Of a stretch of 64,000 bases of DNA, positions 58,401 to 64,000 are shown one piece after another. Position numbers and translations under genes: made by a program. The notes beneath the pieces are model-generated. The model worked only from the letters and a program-made list of their open reading frames with translations. It made no database searches and was not told the origin of the DNA. Origin of the DNA: Thozetella sp. PMI_491 (lineage: Eukaryota > Ascomycota > Sordariomycetes > Chaetosphaeriales > Chaetosphaeriaceae); assembly GCA_021432635.1 (NCBI GenBank), contig MU270018.1, forward strand, positions 441,579 through 505,578. Direction: 5' to 3'. Every line of letters begins with the position of its first letter. Position 1 is the first letter of the stretch.

Positions 58401-59031
58401 GACCTCGGCATTCTTCATACCTGACATAACGCTTCAGGGCGATGAGAGGAGGAAATCAGCGGAGCGTGCCGGCCCTTCGCTGAGCAAGGACGCGAGAGAG
58501 GTCCTCGACCGCGTGTGCAAGCACCAATCAAGCCACTGCGAAGTCTGCAACAAAATCTCCACCTCGACCCATTCCGAAAAGCACACCACGGCCAAGACGA
58601 CCACGACCACCTTCACCCACGGTACCGCTTCGGGAAAGCGGCCGGCCGAGGCGGATCAGTTCATGGAGGAGCCCACCCTCCGCCCGTCTATCCCGCCCGG
58701 CAATGCGCTCCTCATCGCCATCAAGATTGCCAAGGATGATCTTGAGGAGCTGAGGAAGGAGTACATGCGTCTCAACGAGATCTATTGCAATCACGATGCA
58801 TCCCAAGCCCGCCGTGAGCGGCGCCGCCTCGAGCTGCAGATCAAAGAGCTTGGCTACAAGATCAAGATCAAGTCGGAGCAAGTTTATAGACTCTACGATG
58901 TCCGAGAGGGCCAGAAGGAAGCTGGTCAGGCCGTCACCGAGGACTTCGACTTTTCCATCCTCAGCGACTATCAAGTCCATGTTACCGCTACGGTGGACAG
59001 CAAGGATATGTCATGGAATGGCTTCGACTAA
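55441..59031 (+). CDS. Cep57/Ppc89-like spindle pole body coiled-coil protein
   Basis: Uninterrupted, 1196 aa from MDARNHRVGPSK; a longer in-frame start at 55147 would give 1294 aa. The N-terminal ~330 residues are charged and probably disordered (RVGRLQKEMNAMRERLRAER, KTFPGFMDFSDWDPEEV, PIYPEEKENVPP). Long coiled coil spans ~355-800 with heptad runs such as RSENQSLKSENQALKQEN. A compact Cys/His element at 1026-1036 (CKHQSSHCEVC) is followed by a C-terminal segment from ~1080 (NALLIAIKIAKDDLEELRKE, RRRLELQIKELGYKIKIK) resembling the Cep57 microtubule-binding domain. Fission yeast Ppc89 and Aspergillus SnaD have this arrangement and sit at the spindle pole body. The role in SPB/microtubule organisation is inferred from the family. 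Confidence 0.83.
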   Translation: MDARNHRVGPSKAGTSDHLQASKPKRVGRLQKEMNAMRERLRAERGFNRSPPSSTGSFLSHDTVSASSAEPTAEFDRYSAFSFNPDGEGTRRSLPLHTNDRPRSPGFHVNTSAIAKTFPGFMDFSDWDPEEVARIDPGLKARQAASAAAKANKNPPSVEHITDTFPIYPEEKENVPPAPKQTADDSTFDITGLIKGKRSRAEMQPRVENASEASTILSRTPKKPIKASRRNHTATDEDTSTRPTLHDMVSKLRNEQQPPKPDSGEKDMSLPGHRAQPASRDHLHSSSPMHKSMMPTARSFFFPNFRHLPDWASGTLKFSRMNNGTPMFVKVDSHGRFNHGSQIGSVDGVDIPEEDEEIFVSLDKLQEEVRELHDHDAMLQQEAEKLQGEVAELQLEVKRLRLRKGSDSAIGSDYESSSHKRLGEQHQQLTDHIAELEADLENAARKINVHDLHNSSLIAERDEALRQASLARDRVKKLQGELTAAQADIQSGLQLRRDNDTLRLENKSLRAAIEALQQQHDAAVRGNKNIGTQQANLRYDLATTQEELTAIRQELASLRSENQSLKSENQALKQENSLLAQDHASMEKQNDSYFKEIKSLQNMMANRERFIGQLQENLEQSNKMMDRMQDMTTDSAVDRENEALRSEVDDLKAQVEQQASEIQNLREQIRAKDERIRLLGQNAGATEHIQHLMDNAQRMAALHREEYARLAAAYDRIKVQSRSDRIELDRITQSLTDKDGLKPLNDHEPSQDCVHILATEGNGRQSSMGQEPERGMDRQRALARKAALLTERITEIVEQNTTATKTAKVTRIVEPSEAQDGRQSAADEYVDDNITENLTKGSDFESIVGSEIRKLKQLYRDARDSQAQVTDTDGVDMTQGTDYDLPPLPKPQGPSVQAKSQLVGILKKPTQAARDEDTGRFSVKSGFTVESVRSAEAHSSPVHHTHRYTQSTSDTKGQVPLQTSRLSRSNSVGSRAEGEQVATEHNMTSAFFIPDITLQGDERRKSAERAGPSLSKDAREVLDRVCKHQSSHCEVCNKISTSTHSEKHTTAKTTTTTFTHGTASGKRPAEADQFMEEPTLRPSIPPGNALLIAIKIAKDDLEELRKEYMRLNEIYCNHDASQARRERRRLELQIKELGYKIKIKSEQVYRLYDVREGQKEAGQAVTEDFDFSILSDYQVHVTATVDSKDMSWNGFD

Positions 59032-59677
59032 GAAGAAGAAAAAAGGAAGGGAAGGGGGAGTAGAGGAGGAGGTTGGAAAGAACACGCTTGGATCATGATG
59101 GATGTATTCCTTGAGCATGATTGATGAACATCACCATCCCCACGGCGCAGGCGTGTCAATAGCATAGGGCGAAGGTGATTGGGGTGTTTTGTTCTTCACT
59201 TGTGGAGTATCTGGAGTTACGGGATTGATTGATTTTGTCCTTGAGCATCGCTCGGATCATTGCTGAGAGTATTGGGATTTCGCAACGCCATTAGGGAAGA
59301 TTCCCTAACTCGAGCAGGCGAAAGGGTATTCGACTTGCGTTTCGTGGCATGGACGATTGGATGGACATCTGGAATCAGGATGCTTCGTTGTTCAGCACTC
59401 GCTTAGACGAGTTCGCCCAGATTGGGCTTGTATTATTAACAGTTTGTGGCGTCACAATTAACATGCTGAACTTCCGTCAAGACATCGTGCTACTCTGTCT
59501 CCTGACCAGTGGATAGTCTGTCTGCCTGAGGCAAGACAGATAACCCTTACGGAGACGTTGTGCAGCCCTCTATGCTCTGGCCGCCACTTCATCGACTCTC
59601 ATCGATACCCGCTTGAGACCTCCCGCTCTCTTCCGTTGTTCATCCTTCAACCACTTGTCGGTTTTTTACCAGCCTAC
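59032..59677. other. Convergent intergenic region
   Basis: 3' ends of the Cep57-like and MFS genes; purine-rich just after the stop (59034-59090). No gene recognised. Confidence 0.5.
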
Positions 59678-61185
59678 TCACCAGCCCAGCCGCAGGGTCA
59701 CGCGCCGACAACGCTGTCCCACGCCCCAGAGGCATCCCCAGGCGCCGAGGATAGCCGTCAAGCCAGTGCAGACGATCATGGGCCCGTACTGGCTCGAATA
59801 AGTGGAAATGTCCGTTCCCATCGCTGCATTAGCCGGCAGGGAGAGCAGCACGCCGCTCAGCGGGCCGCTAAGCATGAAGCCGAGCCCTCGTCCGCCCATC
59901 AGCATGCCAAACACGAGGCCAGTGTCCACATCTCCGCGGTCGCCCGCGTTCTCGCCATCATCTCTTTCCCGGCGGCCTAACCCGCGCATCTCGTTCAGGA
60001 TTCCGGACCATGTGGCGCTGAAGCCGCCTGCGAAAAAGCCGTATAGGATTGCAAACGTGAAGAGTACGCCCGCTTGCAGGCTGAACCCCCAGAGGAGAAA
60101 CACGGACGCCGCGGACCCCACGGAGCTGATCAAGATGTTGGTCGATGCGGACAGCCTGTCTCCAAGAAGCCCGTGGATGAGCGACCCCGGGACGGAGGCG
60201 AAGGAGAAGATGGCTAGCACGACGGGCCCCGTGATGTGCGAGAGGCCAATGGAGGAAGCATACTCGGCGAGATACGTCGACGGCATGCGGTAGCCGAAGG
60301 ATTGCACGACGTTGCCGGTCTGGAGCATCCAGAACAGCGGGTGGCGCAGAAAACCGAAGGACAGCGCAGGGCGGCGGCCCGCTGCCGATGAAGAAGACGT
60401 CGTGTCGGATAGCGGAATGCGCGGCTTGATCAAAACCAAGAGTGGGATGGTCATGATCGTAGAGGCAGCAGCCCACGCGAGCAGCGCTGCCCGAAGGCCA
60501 ACACGGTCTAGCAGGGCGCTCATGAGGAAGGGCATTACGACGCCAACCAGAGCCTTCGACGACCACATAGTACCATAGGCTAGGCCCTTGCGCTCGACGA
60601 ACCACTCGTCCATATAGAGGCTCGTGGGGCTGAACAGCAGACCGCACCCCAAAGCGTAGAGGACACCTTGGGTGGCAATCAACTGGGCGATGGTCGTGAC
60701 GAAGGCGGACCAGACCAGGCTCACGAGCGTGAGCACCAGCCCGGCCCAGCAGCTCCAGCTACGCAAAGAAGGGTAGCGCGTCAGGACGATGGACGTCAGG
60801 GGCATTAGGAGGTACATCAGCCCCGTCTGGGTGGTGCCTATAGAAGCGACGGCGCCCTCAGAGGCGTCATCCAGGCCGATGGCCGGACCCTGCTTGGTAT
60901 AGAACTCTTGAAAGATCCCAAAGGCGAGGGAGTATCCTGCTTCGTGTGAGTGTGCTTATAGGACGATACAAACTAGGGGCTCGAGAGGGCCGAGTTGGGC
61001 GTACCCCAAATGGGAGCCTGTACAAGAGCACAGCCGGCGAGGACCATGTAAGCTCCCTTGCCGTGGTCTGGGGGAGGAATGGCAGGATCTGGCCGTACGT
61101 GGGAGCTAGAGCGGGAGCGGACGACCGCTCCGTCTTCGAGGGAGAGTTCTCCCAGCTCAATCCCGGTTGAAGTTGTTGCTGCCAT
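59678..61185 (-). CDS. MFS transporter, monocarboxylate-permease-like
   Basis: complement(59678..60936, 61005..61185), 479 aa. A hydrophilic N-terminus (ELGELSLEDGAVVRSRSS) leads to TM1 (KGAYMVLAGCALVQAPIWG). The 68-nt intron is followed by YSLAFGIFQEFYTKQGP, matching the first loop of fungal MCT-type carriers. Further features: GTTQTGLMYLLMPL, VLYALGCGLLFSPTSLYMDEWF, ERKGLAYGTMWSSKALVG, VQSFGYRMPSTYLAEYASSIG and GLLGDRLS. About 12 membrane segments are expected. Mammalian MCTs carry monocarboxylates with protons; fungal members of this group carry diverse or unknown substrates, including in secondary metabolism. It stands alone next to the divergently transcribed Y14 gene. Confidence 0.88.
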
Positions 61186-62190
61186 GCTTGCGAGGAAAAT
61201 ATGTTTGGGTCTTGGGATGAAGGGGACACCATGAGAGCGGGGAGTGGTAGATCGCGTGCCGACTTCGACTTATATGCACCTCGATCCCGGAGATATACGA
61301 TCGAGCAGGGAACCCTTAAAAACTTTTTTGTCGTCACAATGTCGAGGTGGCCAGGGGCTGGAGGCATTCGCATGTCCAACGGCCAGTCATGTTTGGAGTT
61401 TTGTTGGAGACTCCTCCGACATCGCGAACGAACTAGGGCGATCACGAACTAGGGCGCTGCTGCGAGATGCGAGGGTATTTTGTCACCGAAGGGCGCGAAG
61501 CCCGGAGTTGCAACTCTATTCGACACAGATAGCAAAGAGGTACCACATCTAGGCTGCCATCGGGATGCACGAGCGCAGCTAGCGTCTTGCACCTGCCTCA
61601 TGGCCTCGTCATAAGGGCGGTTGCCGCCACGGCACGAAGGCCGACTATTTTGGCCCCGGTCAGGAAGCAACTAAGGCCGGGCTGAGTGGGCAATTTGCTT
61701 GATGATTACGTCCTGCGGGAGAAAGAGGAAGGTGGTAGAGTGTCTGCATAAGGTATCTATGCAGGCTCTCCTATGCATGCTCTCCTATGTACTCTTTTGT
61801 ATCTTGGGGAAAACTAGAGCTGAGACGGGATCGGGAAGACATCTTCATGCTGGACGGCCCAACGCCGCCGGCTGGGTTAGGGTTGCTGGTTTGCCCATGT
61901 CCATTGGCTGCGATGATTGGCCGGCAGCCAAACAGCATCTAGGTAAAGTACAGTAAAAGCTTTGACCCCACTAGAAAGAGGCGGGCAGCAGGCATCGCAG
62001 CCTCACCTTCGACTGCCTCACAGCGCAAACGCGACGCCCTCTGCAGAGCCCGCCCCAGAACGCACCACCGCATACATACGGGTCGGAGCTGTGCGCACTC
62101 CGCCTTCGATCTTTGCCCGGATCCAGCACCACAGCAGCGGCGCACATCCTCGTCTCTACCCTCCCCCACTACTCATCCCACACCGCAGCC
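61186..62190. other. Divergent promoter region, MFS / Y14
   Basis: Upstream region of both genes. A TATAAG-type box on the minus strand (61269-61274) lies ~85 bp from the MFS start. An imperfect direct repeat GCTCTCCTATG occurs twice at 61764-61788. Confidence 0.5.
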
Positions 62191-62744
62191 ATGGCGGACG
62201 AAATGGAGGTCGACGAGCCTGTCTCGCCCCAGGCTACCGCCAACCCCGCCAAGGTGGCCGCCATGCAGACCCAGGCCAAGGCCACCGCTGTCCGCTCCAT
62301 CGAGGGCTGGATCGTGATCGTGACCAACGTCCACGAGGAGGCCGACGAGGAGGCCATCCAGGACAAATTTGGCGAGTTCGGCGAGATCAAGAACCTCCAC
62401 CTCAACCTCGACAGGCGGAGCGGCTACGTCAAGGTAGGCCTCCCTTCGGGCGCATCCCATCTGCTTGTAACTTGTTCGTGCTAACGCCCCCTGCGCTCCC
62501 ATAGGGATACGCCTTGATCGAGTACTCAACCCTCGAGGAAGCCCGGGCCGCCATCGACGAGGCCAACAACACCAAGCTGCTCGACCAGACCATCCAGGTC
62601 GACTTCGCCTTTGTACGGCCCCCGCCCGGTAAGGGAGGGCGGACCGGCGGACGAGGGCCGAATCGTGGGAGGACCGGCCGCAGCCGCAGCCGCAGCCCAG
62701 GGGCGGCTGCCAAAGACGCCAAGGAGGAGGACACCGTCCAGTGA
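62191..62744 (+). CDS. RNA-binding protein Y14 (RBM8A), exon junction complex core
   Basis: join(62191..62433, 62505..62744), 160 aa. Begins [10 protein letters not shown]. The conserved block [20 protein letters not shown] starts a single [23 protein letters not shown] (helix and RNP2/strand region), then [20 protein letters not shown] (RNP1-like), [17 protein letters not shown]. The C-terminus is Arg/Gly/Ser-rich ([16 protein letters not shown]), as in Y14. Y14 pairs with Mago through the RRM face and locks eIF4A-III on spliced mRNA. The 71-nt intron (CTAAC branch) lies between Lys81 and Gly82 inside the RRM. Its presence implies this fungus keeps an exon junction complex, in line with its intron-rich genes. 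Confidence 0.94.
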
Positions 62745-63755
62745 GCCGCTGGCTCGACATGCGGATAGAATCACCCCGATACTCGATTCCGTACGGCCAA
62801 CTATGACCTAGCTCAACGAGCTTTCATGAGGTATAGAGGCGAACGGGACTCGGTTGGAAATTCCGAACGGGGGGCAAAAAGCCTGTGTGGGCATCGCCTT
62901 TTGGGGATGCCAGCCGATATGTCGCAATAATAAAAAAAGAGACATGTCGGCATTCTGCCTTCTGCTTGCTGCGGTATGTCGAAACCTTACTTCGCGCTCC
63001 CCACGCTGGTTTGCTGACATTTACCCCCTAGATACTAGACTTTGGTGACATGCCTCCCATCCTCTTGCCCCCGGTCCTACGCCCCGTGTAGAGAATGAGG
63101 TGAAAATGAAACCAGTAGTGGGCATTCATGCCATTCAGCAAACGACGGCAATACCGACCAGTCTTGCTCCTCCAGCTGAGGTCCGCGCCTTTCTGCCGCC
63201 GCCTTTTGCGGAGGAGCTTCATCGCAGGCGAACCGTTTTAACCAGTCTGCCTGACCTTTCGAACATCCTTGTCTGGCTTGACTGCTCCTCACATATCAGC
63301 TGGATGGTGAAATACCGCTGCTCCAGTCCAATGCTAGCTTGTCCACTTTTAAGCCTTTTTTATATCCCAAGTGGCATCTTAGCCCCTCATGCTTCCACGC
63401 GTGTCGTCCAGATAGCACTGTCGATCCAGGTCAGCTCTTCAACGCCGAGCCTTGGTTCTGAACCGAGATAGCACAGATGGGTTCGAAGCTGTAGGTCGGA
63501 AGGGGACAAATACGACGGGCAACTGAGAGCACCCTAAAACCTAGTGTTACAACTCTTGATTTGTTGCGCGGGCGAGACGATACAGTCGCCTCACCGGCCT
63601 CGGCTCAGACTAGGTAACAGAATGACCCTCCACTCTATTGCGTCCAACGTCCCAGCTTGTCTATACAGCAGACCCAACCCAGTCATGTTTTCTTAAAATC
63701 CACCTAGCACCGTCCCAAATTTTATCTAGCAAATCTAGCCAGAACAGCAGGCTCT
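62745..63755. other. Convergent intergenic region at right end
   Basis: 3' ends of Y14 and the edge gene. The ORF at 63100-63471 shows no family sequence. Confidence 0.5.
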
Positions 63756-64000
63756 CTAGTACTCATCCTCTGGATCCTCCTCTGGAGCTGCCGGAGGCGG
63801 TGGCGGCGCCTCAGCTTTCTTCCCACGTAGGCTGAACAGCCTCCTAATTCCGCCTGGGGCGTTCCCCACCTCTGCAGCTTCCCTCGCCTCCTCCTCCTCG
63901 CCGTCCTCTCCCTCGTAGTCGTACCACAGCTTCGGGACCACCAGCCGGTATGGCACAGTAATGCCTGTCGGATCCTTCTGGCTGACCTCGACGTTGAGGC
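63756..64000 (-). CDS. C-terminal end of an unidentified protein (truncated by window edge)
   Basis: The last 80 residues are visible; the frame is open to the window end. It starts LNVEVSQKDPTGITVPYRLV, continues VPKLWYDYEGEDGEEEE, and ends in a basic RRLFSLRGKK followed by PPPPPAAPEEDPEDEY. I do not recognise the family. The structured part appears to end near WYDYE and the rest is a charged, Pro-rich tail. Confidence 0.65.
   Translation of the reverse strand, partial: LNVEVSQKDPTGITVPYRLVVPKLWYDYEGEDGEEEEAREAAEVGNAPGGIRRLFSLRGKKAEAPPPPPAAPEEDPEDEY

Noticed and set aside
1-64000. CRISPR arrays, operons or prokaryotic mobile elements
   Set aside because: Not expected in a fungal nuclear genome, and no regularly spaced repeats or transposase ORFs were seen.

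Overview
This window is nuclear DNA from a filamentous ascomycete, most likely a Sordariomycete and plausibly Sordariales/Chaetomiaceae. Genes are split by many short introns (46-156 nt) with GT..AG ends and CTAAC/CTGAC-like branch sites. They are dense and lie on both strands. Several families are fungus-specific: Zn(II)2Cys6 regulator, Swp1, Sas4, Ypt35, and a Fos-1/TcsA-like hybrid histidine kinase. Species assignment is inference. One assembly gap (70 N inside a poly-C run) lies at the left edge. A gene of unknown identity is cut by the right edge.

Left part (0.5-13.2 kb): a PAS-containing hybrid histidine kinase (minus strand); a 4.3-kb stretch without a recognisable gene; an aldehyde dehydrogenase of the vanillin/salicylaldehyde dehydrogenase type; a 15-bp minisatellite; a DUF1772 membrane protein; and the APC/C subunit Cdc26. 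Housekeeping block (14.4-24.6 kb, all minus): TFIID subunit TAF2, a Sas4-type SAS complex subunit, and the DEAD-box rRNA helicase Rrp3. Next come a 15-exon ABCC transporter (25.3-30.3 kb) and, tail to tail, an IQ-motif (IQM-like) protein.

The 34-45 kb stretch looks more accessory: a classical SDR, a DHA1-type MFS transporter with a GC-AG intron, a Ypt35-like PX protein, a Zn2Cys6 transcription factor, and an extended SDR (dihydroflavonol-reductase/Gre2-like). No PKS, NRPS or terpene synthase is visible, so a biosynthetic cluster is only a hypothesis. A 2.8-kb gene-free zone (44.7-47.5 kb) carries a diverged repeat pair. Beyond it are a 12-Cys GPI-type surface protein, a CDP-alcohol phosphotransferase (phospholipid synthesis), the oligosaccharyltransferase subunit Swp1, a secreted M28/glutaminyl-cyclase-like protein, a large Cep57/Ppc89-like spindle-pole protein, a monocarboxylate-type MFS transporter, and the exon-junction-complex protein Y14.

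Exon structures were worked out by hand. I checked that frames join and that joins restore recognisable family sequence. Apparent frameshifts in the kinase, the ABC transporter and the MFS gene all resolve as introns. Most of the window is conserved cell biology. I see no clear undescribed system; the most testable leads are the 34-45 kb gene group, the PX-gene intron that can be read through, the enlarged Cdc26, and the GC-AG intron.
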